Shown here piece by piece: positions 46,344 to 55,408 of a DNA stretch of 64,000 nucleotides (the first letter of the stretch is position 1; each line of letters begins with the position of its first letter). This stretch comes from M3007 sp037445225 (GTDB lineage: Bacteria > Bacteroidota > Bacteroidia > Chitinophagales > Saprospiraceae). The notes below the pieces were generated by a model. The model had not been told where the DNA came from. It searched no databases and saw nothing but the letters and a program-made list of their open reading frames with translations. The position numbers and the translations under genes are program-made. The stretch lies in the NCBI GenBank assembly GCA_037445225.1, contig JBBIKW010000015.1, forward strand, positions 44,168 to 108,167. The letters run 5' to 3'.

Positions 46344-48104
46344 ATGACGGAAGGACAAGCCCGCTCCTTGACTCCGCTACAGCGAACCCTACGGCTACTG
46401 CGAAAATATCGGCGCGAATTGCGCTTCATTGTCTTGTACGCTGTGATGGCAGGGCTCATCAATTTGTCCCTGCCGTTGGGCATCCAAGCAATTATTGGAT
46501 TGATTGCAGGCGGTGCTATTTCCGTCTCCTGGGGCATCATGGTGGCTATCGTGGTGATAGGGGCCCTGTTTGTGGGTATCCTTCGGCTCATGCAGTTCTC
46601 CATATTAGAACACATGCAAAGGCAAATATTTACCGACGCCGCCATCGAATTTGCTGTACGCCTTCCGCGCCTCAACTTGGAAATGCTGCGCCGAGAGTAC
46701 GTGCCTGAATTAGTCAATCGCTTTTTCGACACCCTCACCATCCAGAAAGGCTTACCCAAGATACTCCTGGACGGCATTGCGGCTGTGCTCCAGATCCTTC
46801 TAAGCCTAATATTGCTGTCTTTCTACCATTTCACCTTTGTCCTCTCGTCTCTGTTGCTAATGGGTATCTTGGCCGTATTTTTTTGGTGGACGGTTCCACT
46901 GGGCCTCGATTCCAACTTAGAGCAGTCGAAGTATAAGTATAAATTGGTGCATTGGTTGGAAGAGGTAGGGCGCATTTCGAGTACGTTTAAGTTGGCAGGA
47001 GAAAACCGATTTCCCATAGATCGCACCGACGATCTAACAGTGAAGTACCTGGAAGCGCGTGAGCGGCACTGGCGGATTTTGCTGCTTCAGTTCAGCACCG
47101 GCCTGGTCTTTCGCACCTTAGTGTTGGGTGGATACTTGGTGTTGGGCAGCATTTTGGTCATGGACAACCAGATAAATATCGGCCAATTTGTAGCTGCGGA
47201 GATATTGGTCATTTTTATCATCGACTCGGTCGAAAAGCTCATTCTCTTGCACGAAACGGGATACGATGTCCTGACAGCGCTCGAAAAGATAGGTCAGGTG
47301 TCGGACCTGCCCATTGAGCGCGAGGACGGCATTCGAGTGGGAGAGTTTTGCGATAATCACCAACCCTTCAGCGTGGAGCTGCGCGACTTATCCTATCAAT
47401 TTGACGGATCGGCCAAACCCGTGCTTAAAAATCTAACGGTTTCTATACAGGCAGGCGAACGCGTCGCTGTCGCGGGGTATCCGGGAGCGGGGAAAAGCAC
47501 CCTCGTGGAAGTTCTTTCCGTCATCAAGCGCAATTTCTCCGGCGTGCTCCTATTCAACGGGCTACCCAAGCAAAGTATTAATCTGCGCAGTCTGCGCGAA
47601 CACATCGGCGACTATTTATCCCAAGAAGATATCTTTCGAGGAAGTATCTTAGAAAACATCACCTTAGGGCGCAGCGAGATCCCTATCCCACGCGTCTTAG
47701 AGGTCGCCGACCACTTGGGACTGACGGAGTTCATTCGAAAAAGCCCTCAGGGACTAAATACAGAACTCCTCCCCGGTGGGCTCGGCACGCCGCGGAGTAT
47801 TATCACTAAAATTCTCGTAGCGCGGGCCATTGTCACGGAGCCCAACCTGTTGGTTATGGAAGAGCCATTGGGCAACCTAACCTTCCGCGACCGCGTGCGC
47901 ATTGGAAATCTGCTGGTCGACCGGAAAAATCGCTGGACATTCATCTGCGCCACCGCAGACCCCCTCTTGGCTTCGCTTTGTGACCGCGTTTTGGTATTGC
48001 GCGAGGGGGAAATCATCTTAGACGCTCCGTTTAAAGAGGTAGAGCAATCAGAGCACTTCGAGCGTATCTTCCGCTCTAAATCCGATTTTATCGAAGAAAG
48101 CTAA
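46344..48104 (+). CDS. ABC exporter (HlyB/peptide type) with degenerate ATPase motifs
   Basis: 586 aa: a six-helix exporter domain (1-310), then a nucleotide-binding domain. Walker A is intact (GYPGAGKST) and the Q-loop present (LSQEDIF). The signature is LPGGLGTPRS instead of LSGGQ, Walker B reads LLVMEEP (Asp to Glu, catalytic Glu kept), and the switch region reads CATADPLL where the His is usual. No C39 peptidase domain is present. The gene starts a three-gene export operon with a HlyD adaptor (14-base gap) and TolC (7-base gap). Cargo is unknown; type I secretion of a peptide or protein is the family-based guess. ATG at 46344 chosen over a TTG one codon upstream. Confidence 0.88.
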   Translation: MTEGQARSLTPLQRTLRLLRKYRRELRFIVLYAVMAGLINLSLPLGIQAIIGLIAGGAISVSWGIMVAIVVIGALFVGILRLMQFSILEHMQRQIFTDAAIEFAVRLPRLNLEMLRREYVPELVNRFFDTLTIQKGLPKILLDGIAAVLQILLSLILLSFYHFTFVLSSLLLMGILAVFFWWTVPLGLDSNLEQSKYKYKLVHWLEEVGRISSTFKLAGENRFPIDRTDDLTVKYLEARERHWRILLLQFSTGLVFRTLVLGGYLVLGSILVMDNQINIGQFVAAEILVIFIIDSVEKLILLHETGYDVLTALEKIGQVSDLPIEREDGIRVGEFCDNHQPFSVELRDLSYQFDGSAKPVLKNLTVSIQAGERVAVAGYPGAGKSTLVEVLSVIKRNFSGVLLFNGLPKQSINLRSLREHIGDYLSQEDIFRGSILENITLGRSEIPIPRVLEVADHLGLTEFIRKSPQGLNTELLPGGLGTPRSIITKILVARAIVTEPNLLVMEEPLGNLTFRDRVRIGNLLVDRKNRWTFICATADPLLASLCDRVLVLREGEIILDAPFKEVEQSEHFERIFRSKSDFIEES

Positions 48105-48118
48105 AACGGTGTGCAGCT

Positions 48119-49507
48119 ATGTTAGGGATATCTGATAACGTCGTACAGTGCCATCGCGATTTGGAGGTGCTGCAAGCGCCTAAGCGCAACCAACTGATGC
48201 GCTGGCACTTCTCAGTGCGTCGCTTATTGTTGGTCTTCATTGTCCTCTTTATCATCTTCCTGTTTTTGCCTTGGCAACAAAACATCCAGGCAAATGGCCG
48301 GCTCACTACCCTGCGGCCTGAACAGCGCCCTCAGACCGTCCACGCCACCATTGCTGGTCGGATAGAGGAATGGTTTGTCATGGAAGGGCAGCGCGTCAAG
48401 GCTGGAGATACCATCGTGCGCCTTTCCGAAGTAAAAGCCGAGTATTTCGACCCCAACTTAGTGGAGCGCGTCTCTAACCAAGTGATGGCCAAGGAGAATG
48501 CCATTATTTCCTACGACAATAAGGTGGCGGCTCTAGAGGCCCAAATTGCTGCCATGCGGCGCGAGCGCGACAACAAGCTCCAGCAGATCGCCAACAAGAT
48601 CCGCCAAACCGAGTTCAAGATCGAGGCGGATCGCGCCGTGGTGGAGCAAGCGAAGGTCGAGATCCAGATCGCCCGCCGCCAGTTCGACGGCGTCAAAAAC
48701 CTCTATGAGCGCGGGTTGAAATCGCTCACCGAGTTCGAGGAAAAGCGCGCCAAGCTGCAAGAGAGCGAAGCGAAGCTCGTCAATGCGGAAAATAAGTTGG
48801 CCGTCAGCCTAAATGAGTTGGATATTTTGCGCACCGAGCTGAGCTTGACGCGCAACGAGTACGACAACAAGATCGCTAAGGCGGAAAGCGATAAGTTCAG
48901 TACCTTATCGGAGCGCTTCGACGCTCAGGCAGCGGTGAACAAGCTGCGCATCGAGCGCGAGAACTACAGCCGCCGCTCGGCTTTCTACTACGTCATTGCG
49001 CCGCAGGATGGATATGTAGTCCAGGCGATTACCCCGGGTGTGGGCGAAATCATCAAAGAGGGCGACCCTATTGTCAGCATCTTGCCGGCCGATCATCAGC
49101 TGGCCGTAGAAATGTTTATCCGCCCGATCGACTTGCCGCTGATCAAGCCCGGCAATCAGGTGCGCTTCCTGTTCGATGGCTGGCCGGCTTTCTTCTTCAG
49201 CGGCTGGCCAGGCGTTTCGGTGGGCACCTTTGCCGGTCGGGTGGTAGCCATCGACCGCAACATCAGCGACAACGGCCGTTTCCGCGTCTTAGTGGCGCCC
49301 GACCCGGAGACAGAGCCTTGGCCCGAGGCGCTGCAGGTAGGAGGGGGCGCCCGAGGTATTGCCCTACTCAATGTGGTTCCCATGTGGTACGAGCTGTGGC
49401 GTATCCTCAACGGCTTTCCGCCGGATCTGTACGAGTGGGGCAAAGGGGACACGGACAAAAAAGACGATAATCCGCTGCCGAAAGCTCCTATCAAAAAGGG
49501 CAAGTAA
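48119..49507 (+). CDS. HlyD-family periplasmic adaptor protein
   Basis: 462 aa. One N-terminal membrane helix (LLLVFIVLFIIFLFLPWQQ), a biotinyl-lipoyl-like half (ATIAGRIEEWFVMEGQRVKA GDT split across the motif), a long coiled-coil hairpin (about 115-290, charged heptads such as KIEADRAVVEQAKVEIQIAR), the second lipoyl half (YYVIAPQDGYVVQAITPGVG) and a beta-barrel domain with GNQVRFLFDGWPAFFF. It would bridge the ABC exporter and TolC across the periplasm. It sits between these two genes. The C-terminus (DTDKKDDNPLPKAPIKKGK) is a charged tail. Confidence 0.93.
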   Translation: MLGISDNVVQCHRDLEVLQAPKRNQLMRWHFSVRRLLLVFIVLFIIFLFLPWQQNIQANGRLTTLRPEQRPQTVHATIAGRIEEWFVMEGQRVKAGDTIVRLSEVKAEYFDPNLVERVSNQVMAKENAIISYDNKVAALEAQIAAMRRERDNKLQQIANKIRQTEFKIEADRAVVEQAKVEIQIARRQFDGVKNLYERGLKSLTEFEEKRAKLQESEAKLVNAENKLAVSLNELDILRTELSLTRNEYDNKIAKAESDKFSTLSERFDAQAAVNKLRIERENYSRRSAFYYVIAPQDGYVVQAITPGVGEIIKEGDPIVSILPADHQLAVEMFIRPIDLPLIKPGNQVRFLFDGWPAFFFSGWPGVSVGTFAGRVVAIDRNISDNGRFRVLVAPDPETEPWPEALQVGGGARGIALLNVVPMWYELWRILNGFPPDLYEWGKGDTDKKDDNPLPKAPIKKGK

Positions 49508-49514
49508 TCGCGCC

Positions 49515-50936
49515 ATGGTTTGCCGCTCTCTCTTTTCCGCACTGTTTGCTTTGGGCTGTTGTGCATTATCGAGCCAGTCAGCTTTATACTGGGACTGGCC
49601 GAGTTTCCGCTCGGTAGTGCTCCAGCAGCACCCAATGGCTCGGCAGGCCGACCTGTTTTTGGAGGAAGCCCAGGCGGAGCAACTGCGCGCGCGCGGCGGT
49701 TTCGACCCTAAGATCTACGGAGACTGGAGCGGTAAGCACTTCAACGGCAAACAGTATTTCCACTATTCCGAGGCGGGCCTCAAGATACCCACGTGGTTGG
49801 GCATAGAGCTGAAAGGCAATTACAATCGGGCCTCGGGCGTCTTCGTCAATCCCGAGAGTGCACTCCCCGAACAGGGGCAAGTGGCTGTAGGGCTGCACTG
49901 GACCTTAGGGCGCGGGCTGTTTATCGATGAGCGCCGCGCTGACCTGCACATCAGCCGCATCGGGCTCGACCAAGCGCGCGCCGATCGGCTCGCCGCTCTT
50001 AACGACTTACTCTACGACGCGGCTAAGGTGTACTGGGACTGGGTTTTGGCGCAAAACGCCCTCAGCATCTACGAAGAGGTGCTTCAACAGGCGCGGATTC
50101 GATACGAGGGCATCGTAGAGAGCTTTCGCCAAGGTGACAAGCCTGCTATCGACACCTTGGAGGCGTTCATCCAGTATCAGAACCGCCTGTTGGACGTTCA
50201 GTTTGCTCGAGTAGACGTGCAAAACACCACCATAGCGCTCACGACGTTCCTTTGGGGGACGGATGGCGCGCCGGCCGGCATGGGCGCGATACCTGCGCCA
50301 CCGGCCGCTTTAATAGTCGGAAATTACCCCGCTATCGAGGAGGAGACAGCGCGCCAGATCTTACAACAAGCGCGCACCCAGCATCCGCTGCTGCTCGCCT
50401 ACGACGCCAAGCTGCGCATGCTCGAAGTGGAACGCCGCCTCAAGGTAGAGAAGCGAAAGCCCCAGCTCGACCTCTCTTACCAGCTGTTGGGCAACGGCTG
50501 GCAGTTTTTTACCACGCCCGGTTTGGAAGGCCCTCAAGTGCTGGCTAACGACATCAAGTGGGGCCTCCAGTTCAGCTATCCGATCCTCAACCGAAAGGCA
50601 CGCGGCGACTGGCAACTCACTCAGATTAAGATTGCCCAAAACAACTTAGCGCTATCGCAAAAACGCTTGGAAATCGAAAATAAGACCCAATACTACCTCA
50701 ACGAGCTCAACGTGTTGGCTCGGCAGGTGTCTCTGTTTCGCGATATCGCTGCCAACTACCGCATCCTACTCGACGGCGAGTACGAGAAGTTTCGCTTTGG
50801 CGAAAGCTCGGTATTCCTCATTAACACGCGCGAACAGCAGTGGCTCGACGCGCAAATCAAATACCTGAAGTTGCAGGCCACCTACCGGAAGACGGAGGCG
50901 GCCTTACTCTGGAGTGCCGGCATGCTCGCTCGGTAA
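49515..50936 (+). CDS. TolC-family outer-membrane channel
   Basis: 473 aa from the ATG at 49515, which gives a signal peptide ending near SALYWDW; the longer frame to 49359 is only open sequence inside hlyD. Long amphipathic helices and the two repeated halves typical of TolC are visible (AQAEQLRARGGFDPKIYGDW; ILQQARTQHPLLLAYDAKLR; LALSQKRLEIENKTQYYLNE). It would form the outer-membrane tunnel of the export system with the preceding two genes. Confidence 0.92.
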   Translation: MVCRSLFSALFALGCCALSSQSALYWDWPSFRSVVLQQHPMARQADLFLEEAQAEQLRARGGFDPKIYGDWSGKHFNGKQYFHYSEAGLKIPTWLGIELKGNYNRASGVFVNPESALPEQGQVAVGLHWTLGRGLFIDERRADLHISRIGLDQARADRLAALNDLLYDAAKVYWDWVLAQNALSIYEEVLQQARIRYEGIVESFRQGDKPAIDTLEAFIQYQNRLLDVQFARVDVQNTTIALTTFLWGTDGAPAGMGAIPAPPAALIVGNYPAIEEETARQILQQARTQHPLLLAYDAKLRMLEVERRLKVEKRKPQLDLSYQLLGNGWQFFTTPGLEGPQVLANDIKWGLQFSYPILNRKARGDWQLTQIKIAQNNLALSQKRLEIENKTQYYLNELNVLARQVSLFRDIAANYRILLDGEYEKFRFGESSVFLINTREQQWLDAQIKYLKLQATYRKTEAALLWSAGMLAR

Positions 50937-50963
50937 GCAGTGCGAAAAAAGTGTTAAGGGAGC

Positions 50964-51683
50964 ATGTATACCCTCGAAGTGTGCGCATCCACCTTGTCCT
51001 CGGCCTTAGCGGCACAGGCGGCCGGCGCGCAGCGCATAGAGCTGTGTAGCGGCTTGGGCGTAGGGGGCCTTACGCCCTCCTTGGGCTTACTGCAAACCGC
51101 GCGCGCTTGCCTGACGATTCCTATCTATGTGCTCATCCGACCGCGCCAAGGGCATTTTTGCTACGGCGATGGCGAGCTGTCCGTCATGTTGCGCGACATC
51201 GCCCTATGCCGAGAGGCCGGCGCCGACGGTGTAGTAGTAGGCGCTCTGGATGCGCGCGGTCGACTGCCCCAACGACAGCTGCGCCAATTGGTAGCCGCTG
51301 CAAAGGGCATGGGCCTGACCTTTCACCGCGCCTTCGACTGGGTGACTGACCCTATCGAGTCTTTCGAAATCCTTATCGACTTGGGATTCGACCGCGTCCT
51401 AACCGCAGGCAGGGCACCCACCGCCTACGAGGGGCGGCACACCTTGCGCCAATGGGTAGAGTACACCGCCGGTCGCCTCACCATTCTACCCGGCGGAGGA
51501 ATAACGCCGAGCAACATCCGCTCTTTAGCTGAACAGACAGGTGCTCGAGAGTTTCACCTCAGCGCCAAAACAGCCCAGCTTCCTCCCTATCCCATTCCGG
51601 AAGCGCTCTCCGAAGCAGAGGCAACTCATTGGGAAAGCGACGCCCGCGTCATTCGCGCGGCTTGGGAACAGTTGCAGGGATAG
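50964..51683 (+). CDS. cutC: CutC-family protein
   Basis: 239 aa TIM barrel. Family motifs are EVCASTLSSALAAQAAGAQR, IELCSGLGVGGLTPSLGLL, VLIRPRQGHFCYGDGE, ADGVVVGALDARGRL, TFHRAFDW and the C-terminal LPGGGITPSNIRSLAEQTGA with EFHLSAK. CutC was first linked to copper tolerance, but that role is disputed and the fold suggests an enzyme. It follows tolC by 27 bases on the same strand and may be read through from it. No metal-resistance genes are near. Confidence 0.94.
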   Translation: MYTLEVCASTLSSALAAQAAGAQRIELCSGLGVGGLTPSLGLLQTARACLTIPIYVLIRPRQGHFCYGDGELSVMLRDIALCREAGADGVVVGALDARGRLPQRQLRQLVAAAKGMGLTFHRAFDWVTDPIESFEILIDLGFDRVLTAGRAPTAYEGRHTLRQWVEYTAGRLTILPGGGITPSNIRSLAEQTGAREFHLSAKTAQLPPYPIPEALSEAEATHWESDARVIRAAWEQLQG

Positions 51684-51864
51684 GCCGTCCACCGTGCGCC
51701 GTATTTGGAGCTGCCAATGCACCGCTGGGTGGTCTTGCTAGAAGGGAATGAGGCGGCCCGAAAGCCGAACAAGAAGCGGTTTTGCACGAGATTTTATCAA
51801 GAACTCGTTGTTTTACCGCATCTTTGTCCGTTAACGCGTATAAAGGCGCCGTTTGTCGGATGAG

Positions 51865-52725
51865 ATGAGCCCGCACACTGTAGATTGGATAGACAGCCGC
51901 CTGACGGCGGAAGCGGCTCCCACTTGCCGATTGTGGGTAGTGGTAGGGTGCGACAGTGCTGCTTATGCGGCGGTCGACGCGCGCGGCGAGGTGTTGGCTG
52001 CGGTACAGCGCGACTATCCGGAGCCGGAGGCGCCATTTTGGCGCATAGGCCCCCAGGTACAGCGGCTACTGGAGTCATCGCCCGTGTGGCATCTGCCTTT
52101 CGAACAGCGCCATGCGGTGCTCTTTCATCCCCATTGTACGCTCATTCCCCAGCGGCTTTTTCAGCACGGCGACCTGTCGAGCTATTTTCGGTTGCTGCTC
52201 GAGCCCGACGACTACGTATACGCCTGCGAGGAGCTGACGGTATGGCGCGCTTACTTGGTCTCTGCTACGGAGCGGTCGCACATGCGCTTCTTTCAGAGCC
52301 TTTTCCCAGGCGCACGTCTTCGCCACAGCGCTGCCGCCTTGTTGTTGGGAGCACATGTGTTGGCACAGCGCCAAGAATACACGGTCTTGGCGCACGTGCG
52401 CCATCGATGGGTGCAGCTCGTCGTCTTAGAGCGCCAAGACCTGCTCTTTTACAATGCCTTTCCCTATTCCGCTGCCGCCGACTTGCTGTACTACGTGCTG
52501 TTGGCTTACGACCAGTTTCGCCTCAACCCTCGCCAAGTGCCGTTATGGTTGGCTGGAAACATTGCGGCGGAGTCGGAGCTGTATCGCCGACTGCACGCCT
52601 ACGTTGCCGACCTTCGCTTTGTCGACCTGCCCGCCCGCTGGCAGCTGCCGCGCGAAAGCAGCGCGGCCCTGCCCCCTCACTGCTATTTCGAACTGTTGAG
52701 CTTGAGTTTTCTCGCTATCCCATAG
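51865..52725 (+). CDS. DUF3822 family protein
   Basis: 286 aa from the ATG at 51865 (a TTG at 51853 would add four residues). It has an actin/hexokinase-like beta pattern without clear ATP motifs: LWVVVGCDSAAYAAVDARGE, FEQRHAVLFHPHCTLIPQRL, LLGAHVLAQRQEYTVLAHVR, LLFYNAFPYSAAADLLYYVL. DUF3822 is a Bacteroidota family found just before rsmD, as here with a 7-base gap. Function unknown; the linkage suggests a link to ribosome or RNA metabolism, which is inference. Confidence 0.85.
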   Translation: MSPHTVDWIDSRLTAEAAPTCRLWVVVGCDSAAYAAVDARGEVLAAVQRDYPEPEAPFWRIGPQVQRLLESSPVWHLPFEQRHAVLFHPHCTLIPQRLFQHGDLSSYFRLLLEPDDYVYACEELTVWRAYLVSATERSHMRFFQSLFPGARLRHSAAALLLGAHVLAQRQEYTVLAHVRHRWVQLVVLERQDLLFYNAFPYSAAADLLYYVLLAYDQFRLNPRQVPLWLAGNIAAESELYRRLHAYVADLRFVDLPARWQLPRESSAALPPHCYFELLSLSFLAIP

Positions 52726-52732
52726 TCGATCT

Positions 52733-53308
52733 GTGCGCATCATTGGAGGAAAATTCAAAGGGCGGCGCTTCGAACCGCCGGCCACGCACTGGCCCACGCG
52801 TCCGACTACCGATTTTGCTAAGGAGGCGCTCTTCAACATTCTGGCTCATCGGCTCGATTTTGCCTCGGTGCGCATGTTAGATCTCTTCGGAGGGACGGGC
52901 AGCCACTGCTACGAATTCATCTCGCGCGGCTGCACCGATGCGACGTATGTCGACAAATTTCCCGGCTGCGTGCGCTTTGTGCGCCAAATGGCCGCCCAAT
53001 GGGGTATCGAGCCCTACTTGAAAATTTACCAGATGGATGTCTTCCGCTTTATTGCTTGCTCGCGGGATACCTACGATTACATCTTCGCCGGCCCACCTTA
53101 CGCGCTGCCTGGGCTGCCGACCTTGCCCGATAAGATATTACAGGCGGGGCTGCTCAGGGAGGGCGGCCTGTTGGTGTTAGAACACAACCCCCAGCAGGAT
53201 TTTTCCCATCACCCGCACTTTGTAGAGCTGCGCCGTTACGGGCAAACGCATTTTTCTTTCTTCGCCGCCGACAGCACCACTACTCGCGACAAATTAGCCG
53301 AATCTTAG
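52733..53308 (+). CDS. rsmD: 16S rRNA (guanine966-N2)-methyltransferase RsmD
   Basis: 191 aa, GTG start immediately beginning the family N-terminus VRIIGGKFKGRRFEPP. SAM-binding motif LDLFGGTGSHCYEFISRG, acidic end YVDKF, and the catalytic loop AGPPYALP. In most members the last is DPPY or NPPY; here the acidic/amide residue is Gly. The enzyme methylates N2 of G966 in 16S rRNA. The 3' end overlaps the convergent lipoprotein gene by 29 bases, both stop codons lying inside the other gene. Confidence 0.9.
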   Translation: MRIIGGKFKGRRFEPPATHWPTRPTTDFAKEALFNILAHRLDFASVRMLDLFGGTGSHCYEFISRGCTDATYVDKFPGCVRFVRQMAAQWGIEPYLKIYQMDVFRFIACSRDTYDYIFAGPPYALPGLPTLPDKILQAGLLREGGLLVLEHNPQQDFSHHPHFVELRRYGQTHFSFFAADSTTTRDKLAES

Positions 53309-53792
53309 GAGTGGCGATTTCGTTGCTGTAGTGGCCGGCGCGGTCGCGGATGCGGATGTAATAAAATACGCTGTCGAAGCGAGTGGGGACGTTCTCACAG
53401 GAGAGTCGAAATCCTGTTGTTGGGTCGGTGTAAATGCAACAAGTGGTAGGAAGCAGGATGGAAATTTCTCCCGAGATGCCGTTCCCTGCTCCTTGTTGGT
53501 CGATGAACGGCAGCCGATAGGGCGGCTTAGAGAAGGAGTCGCGTCCATCGACGATGAAGATGCTCGGCTCGTCGTTTTTGAAGCCCAAGTCGCCATCTCC
53601 ATCGGTAAAGCCTATGGTAATCAGGATGCTGTCTTGCCCTAAGGGAGTCTGCCGCAGGGTGTTTTTGGACAGGCTGATGAATTCAATGACGGGTTCGATG
53701 GGGTAATTAGGAGGCTGCACGCATCGCCACCCGCTCCACCCCAAGAGCAGTAAAAGCGGTAGCCGTGACCAGCCGATATTCATCTTCTTCAT
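53280..53792 (-). CDS. Putative lipoprotein, unknown function
   Basis: 170 aa. Signal with probable lipobox LGWSGWRC (Cys 24). The mature part has a single beta-sandwich-like domain beginning VIEFISLSKNTLRQTPLGQD, then ILITIGFTDGDGDLGFKND, and ends with SVFYYIRIRDRAGHYSNEIA. This is a frequent form of Bacteroidota outer-surface lipoprotein with Ca-like DGDGDLG motif; function unknown. It overlaps the end of rsmD by 29 bases in convergent orientation. Confidence 0.78.
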   Translation of the reverse strand: MKKMNIGWSRLPLLLLLGWSGWRCVQPPNYPIEPVIEFISLSKNTLRQTPLGQDSILITIGFTDGDGDLGFKNDEPSIFIVDGRDSFSKPPYRLPFIDQQGAGNGISGEISILLPTTCCIYTDPTTGFRLSCENVPTRFDSVFYYIRIRDRAGHYSNEIATPKIRLICRE

Positions 53793-53835
53793 AGCGGTTT
53801 AGTCTTTTATTTTGCCGACAAAATAACGCATTTCT

Positions 53836-54849
53836 GTGTCGCTTCAGACGCGCCCACGGGCAGAATTATTGTCTCGGATAACCCACCTGACGGCCGAGGA
53901 GTGGGAAGCCACGGCCTTAGCAGTCTTTCGTTATCAGGCGGCGCGCAATCCGCTGTATGCGCGTTTCCTGCACCTGATAGGGCGCGATGCTGCGCGCATC
54001 TGCTCCTTGGAGGAGATCCCTTTTCTACCCATACACCTCTTTAAACGCCACTGGGTAAAGAGCGGACGGTGGAAGCCACAAGACGTCTTTTTCAGCAGCG
54101 GCACCACAGGACAACAACCCTCGCGCCACGCGGTTCGCGACCGAACATTTTACTTGGAAAACGCGCGGCGCGGCTTCGCCCAGTTCTACGGCGACCCGTC
54201 GGAATGGTGCATCTTGGCCCTTTTGCCGTCCTACTTAGAGCGCCAAGGCTCTTCGCTGGTGACTATGATCGACTATTTCATCCGGCAATCGCGCCATCCA
54301 CAGAGCGGCTTTTTCTTGAAAAGCGACGACGCCTTGGTTAGAGCATTGGAGGAGTGCCGCCGTCAAAATGTGCCAACGCTGCTCATAGGGGTGAGCTTTG
54401 CCCTGCTCGACTTTGCCGAGCGCTCCCCTATGCCGCTGTCGGGTGCAGTAGTTATGGAGACGGGCGGCATGAAGGGCCGGCGGGCCGAGCTGACGTGCGA
54501 GGCGCTCCACGAAATCCTCTGCCGCGCCTTCCAACTGTCGGGGGTGCATTCGGAGTATGGGATGACGGAGCTGTTTTCCCAGGCGTACAGCCGACCTGTG
54601 TCGGGACAGCCGGCGCGCTTTTGGCCAGCAGCCACCCTTCGCGCTGCCGCCGTCGAAGTAGAGGACCCCCTAGTCCGCGCTGCTGTTGGGCGCTCGGGCG
54701 TGCTCTGTTTTATCGATCTGGCCAACCTCGACACGTGCAGCTTCATCGCCACAGAAGACCTCGGACGCGTGCATGCCGACGGCTCCTTCGAGGTGTTGGG
54801 GCGCTTAGATGCCGCCGAATGGCGCGGCTGCAACTTAATGGTAGACTAA
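53836..54849 (+). CDS. LuxE-like acyl-protein synthetase (adenylate-forming)
   Basis: 337 aa, GTG start. It has the LuxE/acyl-protein-synthetase features FLPIHLFKRHW near residue 65, the ATP-binding FFSSGTTGQQPSRH, LLPSYLERQGSSLVTMI, TGGMKGRR and VHSEYGMTELFSQAY. LuxE activates fatty acids for bioluminescence reductases, but no lux genes are present. Orphan LuxE-like proteins are widespread in Bacteroidota and probably load acyl groups on other acceptors, substrate unknown. Its last base is the first of the next gene's ATG (TAATG), so the pair is translationally coupled. Confidence 0.85.
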   Translation: MSLQTRPRAELLSRITHLTAEEWEATALAVFRYQAARNPLYARFLHLIGRDAARICSLEEIPFLPIHLFKRHWVKSGRWKPQDVFFSSGTTGQQPSRHAVRDRTFYLENARRGFAQFYGDPSEWCILALLPSYLERQGSSLVTMIDYFIRQSRHPQSGFFLKSDDALVRALEECRRQNVPTLLIGVSFALLDFAERSPMPLSGAVVMETGGMKGRRAELTCEALHEILCRAFQLSGVHSEYGMTELFSQAYSRPVSGQPARFWPAATLRAAAVEVEDPLVRAAVGRSGVLCFIDLANLDTCSFIATEDLGRVHADGSFEVLGRLDAAEWRGCNLMVD

Positions 54850-55373
54850 TGGCACACATCGCTATGCTGATCGGAATCCTGTCAGATACCCATGGTTTTT
54901 TAGACGAGCGCATCTTCGACCACTTTGCCGATTGCGAGGAGGTGTGGCATGCCGGCGATTTTGGCACGATGGAGGTGATAGAGCGCTTGCGCGCTTTTAA
55001 GCCCCTACGAGGGGTTTATGGCAACATCGACGACGCCCATATACGCGTGCAGATGCCCGAAGACTTGCGCTTTGTCTGTGCAGGTGTTCCCGTTTACATG
55101 ACGCATATCGGCGGCTACCCCGGCAAGTACGCGCCGCGGGTGCGCAAAATATTGCAGGCGGAGCCGCCGCGCGGCGGCCTTTTCGTCTGCGGACACTCGC
55201 ACATTTTGAAAATCATGCCCGACCGTCAGGGCGACTTTCTCCACATCAACCCCGGCGCTTGTGGCAACGAGGGGTGGCATCGCTTCCGAACGGTCGTTCG
55301 CCTCCGCTTGGAGGAAGGGACTATCCAAGGTGTTGAAGTGATCGAATTGGGGCCACGCAGAGCTTTGGGATGA
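54849..55373 (+). CDS. Metallophosphoesterase (YfcE/MJ0936 type)
   Basis: 174 aa from the ATG at 54849; a second ATG at 54864 (MLIGILSDTHG) is also suitable. The calcineurin-like metal-binding motifs appear in order: ILSDTHG, WHAGDFG, YGNIDD, THIGG and CGHSH. These single-domain enzymes cleave phosphodiesters or phosphomonoesters of unknown natural substrate. Coupled to the LuxE-like gene by a TAATG overlap and followed by tRNA-Arg. Confidence 0.92.
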   Translation: MAHIAMLIGILSDTHGFLDERIFDHFADCEEVWHAGDFGTMEVIERLRAFKPLRGVYGNIDDAHIRVQMPEDLRFVCAGVPVYMTHIGGYPGKYAPRVRKILQAEPPRGGLFVCGHSHILKIMPDRQGDFLHINPGACGNEGWHRFRTVVRLRLEEGTIQGVEVIELGPRRALG

Positions 55374-55394
55374 GCCTGCCGATGCTTACTTTTG
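55365..55394 (+). promoter_or_regulatory. Full consensus promoter (TTG-N19-TACTTTTG) of tRNA-Arg
   Basis: TTG at 55365-55367, 19 bases, then TACTTTTG at 55387-55394. The TTG lies inside the end of the phosphoesterase gene. The mature tRNA begins 14 bases after the box. Confidence 0.8.
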
Positions 55395-55408
55395 CAGCGC
55401 TCGCTTTG

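Noticed and set aside
51885..52880. 331-codon frame overlapping DUF3822 and rsmD
   Set aside because: Arg/Ala-rich +1 shadow running across two well-supported genes.
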